Positions 45,223-54,424 of a stretch of DNA of 64,000 nt are shown in pieces. Both the position numbers and the translations under genes were made by a program. The notes beneath the pieces are model-generated. The model worked only from the letters and a program-made list of their open reading frames with translations. It did not search any database and was not told where the DNA came from. Source of the stretch: Kocuria dechangensis. Lineage in GTDB: Bacteria > Actinomycetota > Actinomycetes > Actinomycetales > Micrococcaceae. How positions within the stretch are numbered: position 1 is the stretch's first letter; each line of letters opens with the position of its first letter. Location of the stretch: positions 112,587 through 176,586 of the forward strand of contig NZ_BMEQ01000007.1 of assembly GCF_014636775.1 (NCBI RefSeq), given 5' to 3'.

Positions 45223-46230
45223 ATGACCCAGCCCACCCGCAGCCGACAGATCGTCCTCGCCTCCCGCCCGAGCGGGGCCCCCACCGCCGAGAACTTCCGG
45301 CTCGAGGAGGTCGACCTGCCCCGCCCCGGCGCCGGACAGGTCGTGGTGGCCAACCGCGTCATGTCCGTGGACCCCTACATGCGCGGCCGGATGAACGACG
45401 TCCGCTCCTACGTCCCCCCGTTCCAGCTGGACGCCCCGCTCGACGGCGGGGCCGTGGGCGAGGTCGTCGCGTCGGAGAGCCCCGAGGTGCCGGTCGGGAC
45501 CACGGTCCTGCACGGCGCCGGCTGGCGTGAGCACGCGGTGCTCGACGCCGGCGCCGTCTCCGCCGTGGACCCCGCCCTGGCGCCGAAGTCCGCGTACCTG
45601 GGCGTGCTGGGGATGCCCGGCCTCACCGCCTACGCCGGGCTCATGGCCGCCGCCCGGTTCCAGCCCGGGGACACGGTGTTCGTCTCGGGAGCCGCGGGGG
45701 CCGTCGGCTCCATGGTGGGCCAGATCGCCCGGCTCAGCGGCGCCGCGCGGGTCGTCGGCAGCGCCGGGTCGCCCGCGAAGGTCGCCCGCCTGCGGGAGCT
45801 CGGCTTCGACGCGGCCTTCGACTACCACGACGGCCCGGTGCTGGAGCAGCTGCGGCAGACGGCTCCGGAGGGCATCGACGTCTACTTCGACAACGTGGGC
45901 GGCGAGCACCTCGAGGCCGCCATCGCGACCCTCAACACCCGTGGCCGCGTCTGCCTGTGCGGGGCGATCTCGCAGTACAACGCCACTGAGCCCCCGGCCG
46001 CGCCCCGGAACCTCGCGCTGGCCATCGGCAAGCTGCTGTCCCTGCAGGGCTTCCTCGTGGGCGCCCACCAGGGCATGGCCCCCGAGTTCCGGGAGAAGAT
46101 GGCCGGCTGGCTGGCCGCAGGCGAGATCAGCTGGGACGAGACCGTGCGCGAAGGCCTCGAGAACGCCCCGCAGGCCTTCATCGACCTGCTCGCCGGGGCG
46201 AACACCGGCAAGATGGTCGTCAGTCTCTGA
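45223..46230 (+). CDS. NADP-dependent MDR-family oxidoreductase (CurA/leukotriene-B4-dehydrogenase-like)
   Basis: 335 residues, zinc-free medium-chain dehydrogenase/reductase. Substrate motif MSVDPYMRGRM near 47-57; nucleotide-binding VSGAAGAVGSMVGQIA; NADP loop DNVGGEHLEAAI; C-terminal LLAGANTGKMVV. Likely reduces the C=C bond of alpha,beta-unsaturated aldehydes or ketones. It sits 40 nt behind ohr, and such reductases detoxify lipid-peroxidation products, so co-regulation is plausible. CTGGAGAAC precedes the ATG. Its 3' end overlaps the convergent HAD gene by 11 bp. Confidence 0.92.
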   Translation: MTQPTRSRQIVLASRPSGAPTAENFRLEEVDLPRPGAGQVVVANRVMSVDPYMRGRMNDVRSYVPPFQLDAPLDGGAVGEVVASESPEVPVGTTVLHGAGWREHAVLDAGAVSAVDPALAPKSAYLGVLGMPGLTAYAGLMAAARFQPGDTVFVSGAAGAVGSMVGQIARLSGAARVVGSAGSPAKVARLRELGFDAAFDYHDGPVLEQLRQTAPEGIDVYFDNVGGEHLEAAIATLNTRGRVCLCGAISQYNATEPPAAPRNLALAIGKLLSLQGFLVGAHQGMAPEFREKMAGWLAAGEISWDETVREGLENAPQAFIDLLAGANTGKMVVSL

Positions 46231-46921
46231 GCCCGGGCGCGCCGCCGGTCAGACGGTCCAGCAGCTGCGGCACCCCCGACACGCGGAGGTCGGGGGTGCG
46301 CGCGTACACGGGCCAGGGTGCGCCGTGGCGGTCGATCCACGCGGTGCGCATCCCCGCCCGGGCCGCGCCGTGGAGGTCCCACGGGTGCACGGCGACCATG
46401 ACCGTCCGCTCGAGGGGCACGTCCCAGACGCCGCCGGCCCACGAGTACGCCTCCGAGGACGGCTTCCAGCACGGCGCGTTCTCCACGGAGAGCACGTGCT
46501 CGAAGTGCTGCCCCACTCCCCCGCGCTCGAGCAGGCCCTCCGCCGTGGCCGCGGAGCCGTTGGTCAGGGCCGTGAGCCGGTAGCCGGCCGCGACGAGCGC
46601 CTCGATGCCGGGCGGGACGTCGGCGTGGACCGGCAGCGCCTGCACCCCGTCGAGGACGCGCTGCACGGCCGCGTCGACGTCCCCGTCCGGCCGGTGGAGG
46701 GCGAACAGCCCGCGGGCCGTCTCCCGCCCCAGCTCGGCGAACGGCCGGGCCTCGCCGTTGACGGCGAGCGCGAAGCCCTCCCGGAGCACCGCCGCGAACC
46801 ACGTCTCGGCGAGCAGCCCGGGCACGCCGAGCTCCTCGAAGACGCCCCGCAGGGGGCGCATGTCGGACAGCGTCTCGTTGACGTCGAAGACGAGGAGGGG
46901 GCGTGGGGCGTCGGTGGGCAC
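46220..46921 (-). CDS. Haloacid dehalogenase type II
   Basis: 233 residues, HAD superfamily subclass I. Nucleophile motif is VFDVNETL (Asp in FDVNE, typical of L-2-haloacid dehalogenases rather than phosphatases), LTNGS in motif II, and WKPSSEAY then VAVHPWDLHGAARAG in motifs III-IV. The typical substrate is L-2-haloacid, but many members are unassigned. GTG at 46921 has AGGAGAGC upstream. It follows a second HAD gene by 16 bp. Confidence 0.9.
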   Translation of the reverse strand: MPTDAPRPLLVFDVNETLSDMRPLRGVFEELGVPGLLAETWFAAVLREGFALAVNGEARPFAELGRETARGLFALHRPDGDVDAAVQRVLDGVQALPVHADVPPGIEALVAAGYRLTALTNGSAATAEGLLERGGVGQHFEHVLSVENAPCWKPSSEAYSWAGGVWDVPLERTVMVAVHPWDLHGAARAGMRTAWIDRHGAPWPVYARTPDLRVSGVPQLLDRLTGGAPGLRD

Positions 46922-46937
46922 AGGGCTCTCCTGGGGG

Positions 46938-47627
46938 TCAGTCGCCGGCGAGGAGCCGGGCGAGCGGGCTGTGGTCGAAGTCGTCGAGCAGCGCCTGCGG
47001 GTCGGCGTACACGGCCACGGCGCCGGCCTCCCGCAGCTCGCCCTCGCTGATCCCTCCGCTGGTGAGGCCGACGGTGTCGAGGCCGAGCTCGCGGGCGGAG
47101 ACGACGTCCCACCGGGCGTCGCCCACGACGATCGCGTCCTCAGCGCGCAGCCCGCCGGCCTCGAGGGCCGCGGCGAAGATGTCCGGGGCGGGCTTGCTGC
47201 GCTCGGCGTCCGTGGCGGTGGTGACGGCGGTGAGGACGTCGTCCGTGCCGAGCGCCTGACGCATGGCCGCCACCTCCGTCGCGTTCGACGACGACGCCAG
47301 GACCACGACCAGGCCGGCGTCGGCGCACCGGCGCACCAGCTCCGCGGCGCCCCGGGTGGGCTTGAGCCCGGCCCAGTGGACGGAGAACAGCGAGCCGTGG
47401 GCGTCGCCGATGGACTCGTCCTGGTCCCGGTCCCGGTCGGCGGGCAGCAACTCGTCGATCAGCTGCTCGGAGCCCATGCCGATGAGCCGGTGGATCCGGG
47501 CCATGGGGACGTCCCAGCCCTTCTGGTTGAAGGCGTGCCACCAGGCGACGGTGTGCAGGTAGCTGGAGTCGATGAGGGTGCCGTCGACGTCGAAGAGGAC
47601 GCCCCGAGGGGAACCGGTGCGGGTCAT
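46938..47627 (-). CDS. HAD-family hydrolase, phosphoglycolate-phosphatase/beta-phosphoglucomutase-like
   Basis: 229 residues. Motif I VLFDVDGTLIDSSYLH, motif II VLASSSNATEV, Lys in ERSKPAPDIF, motif IV VVGDARWDVVSARE. The cap insertion (residues about 20-90) is the C1 type. Start at 47627 (second of two nearby ATG codons) has a weak SD. It probably acts on a small sugar phosphate; no substrate can be assigned. Probable operon with the haloacid dehalogenase. Confidence 0.88.
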   Translation of the reverse strand: MTRTGSPRGVLFDVDGTLIDSSYLHTVAWWHAFNQKGWDVPMARIHRLIGMGSEQLIDELLPADRDRDQDESIGDAHGSLFSVHWAGLKPTRGAAELVRRCADAGLVVVLASSSNATEVAAMRQALGTDDVLTAVTTATDAERSKPAPDIFAAALEAGGLRAEDAIVVGDARWDVVSARELGLDTVGLTSGGISEGELREAGAVAVYADPQALLDDFDHSPLARLLAGD

Positions 47628-47690
47628 GCCGTCCAGCATCGCACTGATCAGCCTGCTGATCCATCGTGGCGCGGCCACCGGGCCCGGCTG

Positions 47691-49298
47691 TCAGCCGGCC
47701 GGGCCGCGCCTTCTCCGCCGCACCACCAGCAGGGTCGTGAGACCCACCGCCCCCACCGCGAGAACGCCCAGGAGGGCCGCCAGCGGGCCGTCGGCCCCGG
47801 GCCCGGCGAAGGGCGGAGCCGGGTCCACGCCGCCGTCGGCGGACGCCGCGTAGCGCAGGACCACGGCGGCCGCGGCGTCGCTCATCTCCTCGAGGCCCTG
47901 GAGGTCGATGTTGGTGATGTCGTCGCAGGCCCGGTGGTAGCACGGGTCGTAGGGCTCGCCGGCCCGGCCGTCGAAGCGCCTCGCCTCCCGGCCGCTCATC
48001 GTCTCGTCGGCGCCCGTGTACAGACCCCCGACCGGGATGCCGGCCTGGAGGAACGCGACGTAGTCGCTCTCCCCGTCGAGCTCGGTCTCTCCCGACGTCA
48101 GGCCCACGGCGTCGAAGTACTCGTGGAAGGCTTCCTCGATCGCGCCGGACCCGGCCGGGGCATCGAGGGAGTCGTGGTCCCCGTATCGGGAGCCGTCGCC
48201 GTCGTAGACGAAGCGGCCGGGATTCGCCGACCCGATCATGTCGAGGTTCAGGTACGCCGCGACGCTCTCGAGCGCGGCCGGGTCGCCGGCGGCGAGATCC
48301 GCGACGTAGTGGCGGGATCCCAGGAGGTCGATCTCCTCGCCGCCCCACCAGGCGAACCGGACGGTGTTCTCGACCTCCGTGTCCGCCAGCACCTCCGCGA
48401 CCGCGAGGACGGCCGCGGAGCCGGAGCCATTGTCGTTGATCCCGGGGCTCTCCGGGTCGCCGTCGAGGTGGGCGCCGAGCAGCACGGTGTTCCCGGGGTC
48501 GCCCGCGGCCGTCTCGGCGATCACGTTGTAGGTCTCGCGCATCTCGGAGACGGTCTCGGCGGTCACGGACACCTCCTGCGCGTCCAGCAGCTCGACCCCG
48601 GCCTGGTGGCTCAGCCCGATCACCGGCACGGTGACGGCGCCCGGTTCCTCCAGGGAGCCCCTGACGGGCCGGTCGTGGCGCCGCTCCCCGGAGCCGAAGA
48701 CGAGCACGGCGGAGGCGCCGGCCGCCTCCGCGTTGGCGGCCTTCCGCGCCGAGGAGCACTCGCCCTGCTGGACGAGGGCGACGCTGCCCGGGTCGAAGTC
48801 CTCGAAGTCCCCCGACTCGCAGCCGCTGGTGCTGTCCCCGGGGGAGCCGTCCGTGTCCACGGCCTGCAGCCGGCCGGTCACCTCGCCGGAGACGGAGTAG
48901 GCCAGCACCGCGACCTCCCGGGAGGGCAGGCGGGTGCGCGCGCCGTCGCCGGCGACGGTCGCGACCGTCGCCGGGGCGACCACCTCGAAGTACGGCACGC
49001 GGAACGTCTGGAGCCGCGGGTCGTAGCCGGCCTCTCGCAGCGCGCCCACCACGTGGTCGACGCTCGCCCGGTAGCCGCTCGTGCCGGAGGCACGGTTGCC
49101 GTCGTGGGCCTTCGCGATGTCGTCGAACGCCTGCAGGTGGGCCCGCAGCCGGTCGGCGGAGACGGCCTCCGTGATCCGGCGCGTGGCGTCGTCGAGCTGC
49201 GCGTGGGCGGGAAGCGCTGTGCCGGCGGTGACGGCGATCGAGAGCGCCGCCGCGAGCGCGGCGGACCGCCACCAGGGACTGTGCCTGCTGCGGACCAT
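47691..49298 (-). CDS. Secreted M28 aminopeptidase with C-terminal membrane anchor
   Basis: 535 residues. Signal peptide about 1-33 (RHSPWWRSAALAAALSIAVTAG...AHA). A protease-associated (PA) domain is inserted at about 120-240 (STSGCESGDFEDFDPGSVALVQQGECSS). The M28 zinc peptidase has ligands in GAHLDGD, INDNGSGSAA, WWGGEEIDLLG, NLDMIGS and CYHRACDD. Unlike its two paralogues it ends in a hydrophobic helix and Arg-rich stop-transfer (LLVVRRRRR), so it is probably cell-anchored. No LPXTG motif is present. GAGGAAG precedes the ATG. Confidence 0.92.
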   Translation of the reverse strand: MVRSRHSPWWRSAALAAALSIAVTAGTALPAHAQLDDATRRITEAVSADRLRAHLQAFDDIAKAHDGNRASGTSGYRASVDHVVGALREAGYDPRLQTFRVPYFEVVAPATVATVAGDGARTRLPSREVAVLAYSVSGEVTGRLQAVDTDGSPGDSTSGCESGDFEDFDPGSVALVQQGECSSARKAANAEAAGASAVLVFGSGERRHDRPVRGSLEEPGAVTVPVIGLSHQAGVELLDAQEVSVTAETVSEMRETYNVIAETAAGDPGNTVLLGAHLDGDPESPGINDNGSGSAAVLAVAEVLADTEVENTVRFAWWGGEEIDLLGSRHYVADLAAGDPAALESVAAYLNLDMIGSANPGRFVYDGDGSRYGDHDSLDAPAGSGAIEEAFHEYFDAVGLTSGETELDGESDYVAFLQAGIPVGGLYTGADETMSGREARRFDGRAGEPYDPCYHRACDDITNIDLQGLEEMSDAAAAVVLRYAASADGGVDPAPPFAGPGADGPLAALLGVLAVGAVGLTTLLVVRRRRRGPAG

Positions 49299-49445
49299 GT
49301 CTTCCTCGGGGTCGGAGGCCGGGAGGGCCGTGACCGGTGCGCCGCCGCCGGGCCGGCGACCGTGTTCGCACAGGCAAGCACGTGGTCCAGGACCCGTCAA
49401 CACCCTGCGCTCAGATGTCCCCGGCACCGGTCGTGGCACCCGCGC

Positions 49446-50834
49446 TCAGTCGTGGCGGACGGACTGCCACACGGCCGTGCCGATCACCGCGGCGGCGATG
49501 ACGGCGACGACCAGGGCGCCGCCGATGACGAGGCTCAGCAGGCTCCGGGCGCTCCCGTTCGTGAGTGCGGCCAGGGGCACCACGTGCACCCGGCCGTCGT
49601 GCCCGCCGGCCAGGACGGCGTTGTCGACGACCACGGGACCGGCCGGGGCGAGCGGCTGCTGCGAGACCTGCTGGGCGCCCAGCGGCCGCCCGGTCCCGGC
49701 CTCGAGAGCGCCCAGCTCCCCCGTGGTGGTCGTGTAGACCACCGTGCCGTCGACGACGGCGGGCGCCGCCTTGACGGGCCCGGAGTCGGTGGACCACAGC
49801 TCCTCGCCGGTGCGCAGGTCCAGCGCGTGGAGCCGCTGCGTGGTGGGGCTGCCCACGTGGACGACGCCGTCGGCGACCACCGGGGCTCCCGCCTTGCTGT
49901 CGGCCACGAACGGCCCGTCCCCGAGCAGCACCTCCCAGAGGGGTTCGCCCGTGGCGGCGTCGACACCGTGCGCCCAGTGCTCGAGGCGCTCGGCCGGGAC
50001 GACGTCCCGGTGCGAGGTCGTGACCACCACTCCCCCGGACACGGCGGGCGGCACGTCGTCGAGCCCGGAGTCGGCCTGCGGCAGCGGCGTCTCCCACGCC
50101 ATGGCGCGCGCCTCCATGTCGTAGGCGACGAGCTTCGGCTCGGGGCGCAGCCCGGCGGTGTAGAGCACGCCGTCGGCGGCGGCGGGGGCGGCCTTGCTCA
50201 TGAGCGAGCCGACGTGGACCTGCTCGATCCCCTCCCCCGTCGCCGCGTCGATCACGTGCAGGCGGCGGTCGCCCGCGGCGGCGTGGATCCGCCCGTCGTG
50301 CAGGACGGGCGTCGGCATGACGTGCCCGTCCACCTCGTACTGCCACTGCTGCTCACCGGTCGCGGCGTCCAGCGCCAGCACCCCGCCGGGGCCGTCACCG
50401 CGGCGGCCGTCCTGCCGCTCCTCGCCCCGGTCCCCGTAGCCCACCCAGACGGTGCCGCCCGAGACGATCATCTCGGAGTGGATCCGGTGGGGGGCCTCCG
50501 CCCGCCACAGCTGCTCGCCGGTGGCGAGGTCGAAGGCGTGCAGGGTGCCGCGGGTGCCCGCGTACAGCCGGTCGCCGAGCACCACGGGGGTGGAGCGGAC
50601 CTCGTCCGGCAGGGCGAAGCCGTCCTCGGTCGGGTCGACCGAGCCGTCGGTGGCGATCACGGGGTTCTTCTCGGGGGTCAGCCGGTACTGGACCCACTCC
50701 CGCGGGGACGGCACGGGGGCCTCGGCCGGCGCCGCGGCGGCGCCGGCCGCAGGGAGCCCCGTGGCCGCGGCGGGGCCCGCACCGAGCAGCAGCGCGGCGG
50801 CGAGGAGGAGGGAACGGCGGGGTCGACCGGTCAT
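49446..50834 (-). CDS. Exported PQQ-like beta-propeller protein with membrane anchor
   Basis: 462 residues. Signal peptide about 1-25 (RSLLLAAALLLGAGPAAA). A WD/PQQ-like eight-bladed propeller carries repeated units (LHAFDLATGEQLW, VLALDAATGEQQW, LHVIDAATGEG, GVDAATGEPLW, LHALDLRTGEELW). A C-terminal helix (LLSLVIGGALVVAVIAAAVIG) then anchors it. No catalytic dehydrogenase residues can be assigned, so it is more likely a scaffold or sensor. It lies between M28 paralogues one and two on the same strand, which suggests a joint extracellular role. Confidence 0.85.
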   Translation of the reverse strand: MTGRPRRSLLLAAALLLGAGPAAATGLPAAGAAAAPAEAPVPSPREWVQYRLTPEKNPVIATDGSVDPTEDGFALPDEVRSTPVVLGDRLYAGTRGTLHAFDLATGEQLWRAEAPHRIHSEMIVSGGTVWVGYGDRGEERQDGRRGDGPGGVLALDAATGEQQWQYEVDGHVMPTPVLHDGRIHAAAGDRRLHVIDAATGEGIEQVHVGSLMSKAAPAAADGVLYTAGLRPEPKLVAYDMEARAMAWETPLPQADSGLDDVPPAVSGGVVVTTSHRDVVPAERLEHWAHGVDAATGEPLWEVLLGDGPFVADSKAGAPVVADGVVHVGSPTTQRLHALDLRTGEELWSTDSGPVKAAPAVVDGTVVYTTTTGELGALEAGTGRPLGAQQVSQQPLAPAGPVVVDNAVLAGGHDGRVHVVPLAALTNGSARSLLSLVIGGALVVAVIAAAVIGTAVWQSVRHD

Positions 50835-50915
50835 GATCTCCCATTGTGACGCGCAGGGACGTCGTCGTCGCCGGTTCCCGCCTCGGAAGTCCCCCGGAGG
50901 GCGACGGTCCCGTCC

Positions 50916-52592
50916 TCAGCCCTGGGGCTGGTCCCCGGCGTGGTGGTCCAGGCCCTGTCCCTGGTCCTGGCCGCCCGGCTGACCCGTCGCTCCCGGGTCC
51001 TGCGGTGCTGCGGGCTCGCCCTTCCCGTTGACGTCGTGCGTGGACGTCGCGAAGCGCACGACGACGGCGGCGGCCGCGTCGGCCATCTCGTCCAGGCCCT
51101 GGCTGTTGACGTTGCTGATGTCGTCGCACGCCTGGTGGTAGCAGAGGTCGTAGGGGATGCCGGCCCGCCCGCCGAACAGCGCGGCCTGCTCCACGGTCTT
51201 GCGGCCCTCGGCGCCCGTGAAGAGGCCGCCGGCGGGGATGCCCTCCGCGATGAACGGGCCGTAGTCGCTGCGGCCGCTGAACTGGGTCTCGCCCGAGGCC
51301 AGCCCCACGGAGCCGAAGTACTGGTGGAAGGCGGCCTCGATCGCGCCCGAGCCGGCCGGGGCCGTCACGGTGGTCTCGGGGGTCCCCGGGGTCGTGGGGG
51401 TCGCCGGGGTCGCCGGGACCTTGACGGGGGCGAACGCGGAGTGGTCGCCGTCGTAGACGAAGCGGCCGTAGTTCGGGGAGCCGATCATGTCGAAGTTCAG
51501 GTACAGCGCGACGTCCTCCAGCGCGGCGGGGCTGGTGGTCTTCAGGTCCGCGACGTAGTGCTTGGAGCCGAGCAGGCCCGACTCCTCGGCGCCCCACCAG
51601 GTGAACCGCACCTTGTTCGCGGTCGTCGTCCCGGCCATGGCCTCGGCGATGGTCAGGATGCCGGCCGAGCCGGAGCCGTTGTCGTTGATCCCCGGGCCCT
51701 CCAGCACGCTGTCGAGGTGGGCGCCGACCACCACGGTGTTCCCGGCGTCGCCCGAGGCGGTCTCGGCGATCACGTTGTAGGTCTCGCGGTTCTCGGAGAT
51801 CACCTGCGTGGTGACGGTCACCGTGCCGCCGGCCAGCAGCGCGGTGCCCGCGGCGTAGCTGAGGCCCACCACCGGCAGCGTCGTCGCCTCCGGGGTGACG
51901 AGGCTGCCGTTGACGACGCCCTCGTTGCCCTCCGTGCCGGAGTTGAAGATCAGGACCGCGGACGCGCCGGCCGCCTCGGCGTTGTCGACCTTCTGCGCGA
52001 AGGGGCAGGTGCCGCGCTGCAGGAGGGCCACGCTGCCCGCCGTGAAGCCGGCGAAGTCCTCCGCCTCGCACCCGCTGGTGCTGGGTTCCCGCGACCCGGT
52101 CGTGTCCACCGCCTGCACCGGCGCGGTCACGCTGCCGGAGCCGGAGTACTCCATGATCAGGGCCTCAGCAGGGGTCAGCGTCCTGGGAGCGCCCTCCGGG
52201 CCCGGGACCACGACCTTCGTGGGGGCGGCCTCCTGGAAGTACGGGAACGTGAACTTCTGGACCCGCGGGGCGTAGCCGGCGGCGCGCAGCCGGCCGACCA
52301 CGTAGTCGGCACTGGCCCGGTAGCCGGGGGTGCCCGAGGCCCGGTTGCCCTGGTTGGCCGTCGCGATGCCCTGGAAGACCTCAAGGTGGGACATCACCCG
52401 CTCGGCGGAGACCGCCTCGGTGATCGCCGCGGCGTCGGCGGCGGCCGGTGCGGGGCCTGCTGCCGGGCTCGTGACGGGCGCGGCCACCGCGCTGGGCACG
52501 GTGAGCGTCAGGGCGCCGGCCAGCGCGGCGACGGCGGTCAGGCGGCGCTGATGGTGGTGCCGCTGTTGGCGGTGGTGCTGGTGCTGGGACAC
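50916..52592 (-). CDS. Secreted M28 aminopeptidase, second paralogue
   Basis: 558 residues from GTG 52592 (GGGAGGAC upstream). The N-region is a His/Gln/Arg-rich stretch (SQHQHHRQQRHHHQRR) ahead of the hydrophobic signal (LTAVAALAGALTLTV), ending near VAA. Pro-segment, PA domain (about 150-265) and M28 catalytic domain follow, with zinc ligands in GAHLDS, INDNGSGS, WWGAEESG, NFDMIGS and CYHQACDD. The C-terminus is Pro/Gly/Gln-rich and not an anchor, so it is probably released. A Thr/Pro-rich loop (PATPATPTTPGTPETT) is inserted near residue 390. Confidence 0.93.
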   Translation of the reverse strand: MSQHQHHRQQRHHHQRRLTAVAALAGALTLTVPSAVAAPVTSPAAGPAPAAADAAAITEAVSAERVMSHLEVFQGIATANQGNRASGTPGYRASADYVVGRLRAAGYAPRVQKFTFPYFQEAAPTKVVVPGPEGAPRTLTPAEALIMEYSGSGSVTAPVQAVDTTGSREPSTSGCEAEDFAGFTAGSVALLQRGTCPFAQKVDNAEAAGASAVLIFNSGTEGNEGVVNGSLVTPEATTLPVVGLSYAAGTALLAGGTVTVTTQVISENRETYNVIAETASGDAGNTVVVGAHLDSVLEGPGINDNGSGSAGILTIAEAMAGTTTANKVRFTWWGAEESGLLGSKHYVADLKTTSPAALEDVALYLNFDMIGSPNYGRFVYDGDHSAFAPVKVPATPATPTTPGTPETTVTAPAGSGAIEAAFHQYFGSVGLASGETQFSGRSDYGPFIAEGIPAGGLFTGAEGRKTVEQAALFGGRAGIPYDLCYHQACDDISNVNSQGLDEMADAAAAVVVRFATSTHDVNGKGEPAAPQDPGATGQPGGQDQGQGLDHHAGDQPQG

Positions 52593-52754
52593 GGGTCCTC
52601 CCGGGGCAGGGGCCGATCGGGGGCTCGACCGTGGTCGATTGGTGTTTCCAGCCCTGCTGTTTCCCGCTCTGGTGCTTCTGGCTCTGACCAGGCGATACGC
52701 ACAGGGTTCCAGCTCACCGCCGCGGGATCAATGATTCGGCACCTTTTGGGAAAG

Positions 52755-52800
52755 GGAACGGCCCCGCCGGGGCGCGTGCGCGCCCCGGCGGGGCCGTTCC
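52755..52800 (-). terminator. Terminator of the third M28 gene
   Basis: A perfect 22-bp stem (52755-52776 with 52779-52800) around TG; physically the last two pairs would open as a loop. On the minus strand it starts 16 nt after the stop at 52817 and is followed by CTTT. The rest of the 224-bp gap 52593-52816 holds the promoter region of the second paralogue and no gene. Confidence 0.75.
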
Positions 52801-52816
52801 GTGGTGCCGCTGCCGG

Positions 52817-54388
52817 TCAGGCGGTCGCCTGCTCGGCCCGGTGCTCGTGCGGGCCGTGGCCGCGGTCCTTGCCCTTGGGATGGCCCGTGACGCCCTTGCC
52901 CTTCTGCCGGTAGGGCTCGCCCTCGCCGTTGACGTCGTGGGTGGACATCGCGTAGCGCAGGACGACGGCGGCCGCCGCGTCGGACATCTCGCCCAGGCCC
53001 TGGACGCTGACGTTGCCGATGCTGTCGCAGGCCGTGTGGTAGCAGGAGTCGTAGGCCTGGCCGGCCTCGCCGCCGAACAGCGCCGCCTGCTCCTCGGTCT
53101 TCACGCCCTCGGCGCCGGTGAAGAGACCGCCGGCCGGGATGCCGACCTCGATGAACGGCCCGTAGTCGCTGCGGCCGCTGAATTCGGTCTCGCCCGAGGC
53201 CAGGCCCACGGAGCCGAAGTACTCGTGGAACGCCGCCTCGATCGCCCCGGAGCCCTCCGGCGCCTCCGCGGAGACGTCCGGGCCGAAGGCCGAGCCGTCG
53301 CCGTCGTAGACGAAGCGGCCGTAGTTCGGGGAGCCGATCATGTCGAAGTTGAGGTACAGCGCGATGTCCTCGAGCGCGGCGGGGTCGTTCTCCGCGAGGT
53401 CGTAGACGTAGTGCTCGGCGCCCAGCAGGCCGAGCTCCTCCGCGCCCCACCAGGCGAAGCGCACGTTGTTCTCGGTCTTCGTCTTGGCCATGGCCTCCGC
53501 GATGGCGAGGATGCCCGCGGAGCCGGTGCCGTTGTCGTTGATCCCCGGGCCCTCCGGCGCGCCGTCGAGGTGGGCGCCCACCATGACGGTGTTCGCGGGG
53601 TCGCCCGTGCCGGTCTCGGCGAGGACGTTGTAGGTCGTGCGGGTCTCGGAGACGGTCTCCGCGGTCACGGACACCTCCTGCGCGTCCAGCAGTTCGACGC
53701 CGGCCCGGTAGCTCAGCCCGACCACCGGCAGGGTGGTGACGCCGGGCTCGCCCAGGGTGCCGTTGACGACGCCCTCGCTGCCGTCCAGGCCCGTGTTGAA
53801 GATCAGCACGGCCGACGCACCGGCGGCCTCGGCGTTCGCGGCCTTCTGCGCGAAGGAGCAGGTGCCGCGCTGCAGGAGGGCCACGCTGCCCGCCGTGAAG
53901 CCGGCGAAGTCCTCCGCCTCGCAGCCGCTGGTGCTGACCACGCGGGCACCGGTGGTGTCCACGGCCTGGACCGGGGCCGCGACGTTGCCGGAGCCGGAGT
54001 AGGACATGATCGCGACGTCCTCGGTGGCCAGGGTCGTGCCGTCCGCCGTGACGGTGGTGGGGACGACCTCCTGGAAGAACGGGAAGCTGAACTCCTGGAC
54101 CTCCGGGGTGTAGCCGGCGGCCTGCAGCTTGCCGACCACGTAGTCGACGCTGGCCTGGTAGCCGGGAGTGCCCGAGGCACGGGTGCCGTCGTTGGAGTCC
54201 GCGATCCCCTGGAGCGCCGTCAGGTGGGAGAGCAGCTTCTCCTCGGTGACGGCCTGGGTGATCTTGAAGGTGGTGTTGTTGTTGCTGCTGTCGCGCGTGG
54301 GGGCGGCGACCGCGCTCGACGCGGTGAGCGTCAGGGCGCCGGCGAGTGCTGCCGACGTGATCCAGCGGCTGGGCTTGCGAGCGGACAT
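52817..54388 (-). CDS. Secreted M28 aminopeptidase, third paralogue
   Basis: 523 residues from ATG 54388 with a perfect AGGAGGT site. Signal peptide about 1-28 (RKPSRWITSAALAGALTLTASSAVA). PA domain (about 140-240) and M28 core with ligands in GAHLDGA, INDNGTGS, WWGAEELG, NFDMIGS and CYHTACDS; the third Asp of the CDD in the other copies is Ser here after the paired Cys. The tail is Lys/His/Gly-rich. Closest to the second paralogue; a 66-bp segment (53859-53924) differs from it at a single base. Probably degrades extracellular peptides for nutrition. Confidence 0.93.
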   Translation of the reverse strand: MSARKPSRWITSAALAGALTLTASSAVAAPTRDSSNNNTTFKITQAVTEEKLLSHLTALQGIADSNDGTRASGTPGYQASVDYVVGKLQAAGYTPEVQEFSFPFFQEVVPTTVTADGTTLATEDVAIMSYSGSGNVAAPVQAVDTTGARVVSTSGCEAEDFAGFTAGSVALLQRGTCSFAQKAANAEAAGASAVLIFNTGLDGSEGVVNGTLGEPGVTTLPVVGLSYRAGVELLDAQEVSVTAETVSETRTTYNVLAETGTGDPANTVMVGAHLDGAPEGPGINDNGTGSAGILAIAEAMAKTKTENNVRFAWWGAEELGLLGAEHYVYDLAENDPAALEDIALYLNFDMIGSPNYGRFVYDGDGSAFGPDVSAEAPEGSGAIEAAFHEYFGSVGLASGETEFSGRSDYGPFIEVGIPAGGLFTGAEGVKTEEQAALFGGEAGQAYDSCYHTACDSIGNVSVQGLGEMSDAAAAVVLRYAMSTHDVNGEGEPYRQKGKGVTGHPKGKDRGHGPHEHRAEQATA

Positions 54389-54424
54389 GGGACCTCCTGG
54401 TGAGCGACGGCCGGGGTGTCCGGC

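Noticed and set aside
47691..47800. LPXTG sortase anchor at the end of the first M28 peptidase
   Set aside because: The tail has a hydrophobic helix and Arg cluster, but no LPXTG-like motif before it.
46605..50849. A plus-strand open frame of about 1400 codons opposite the HAD, M28 and propeller genes
   Set aside because: It is a high-GC antisense shadow: composition is Arg/Gly/His/Val-rich with no motifs, while the minus strand holds recognisable enzymes.
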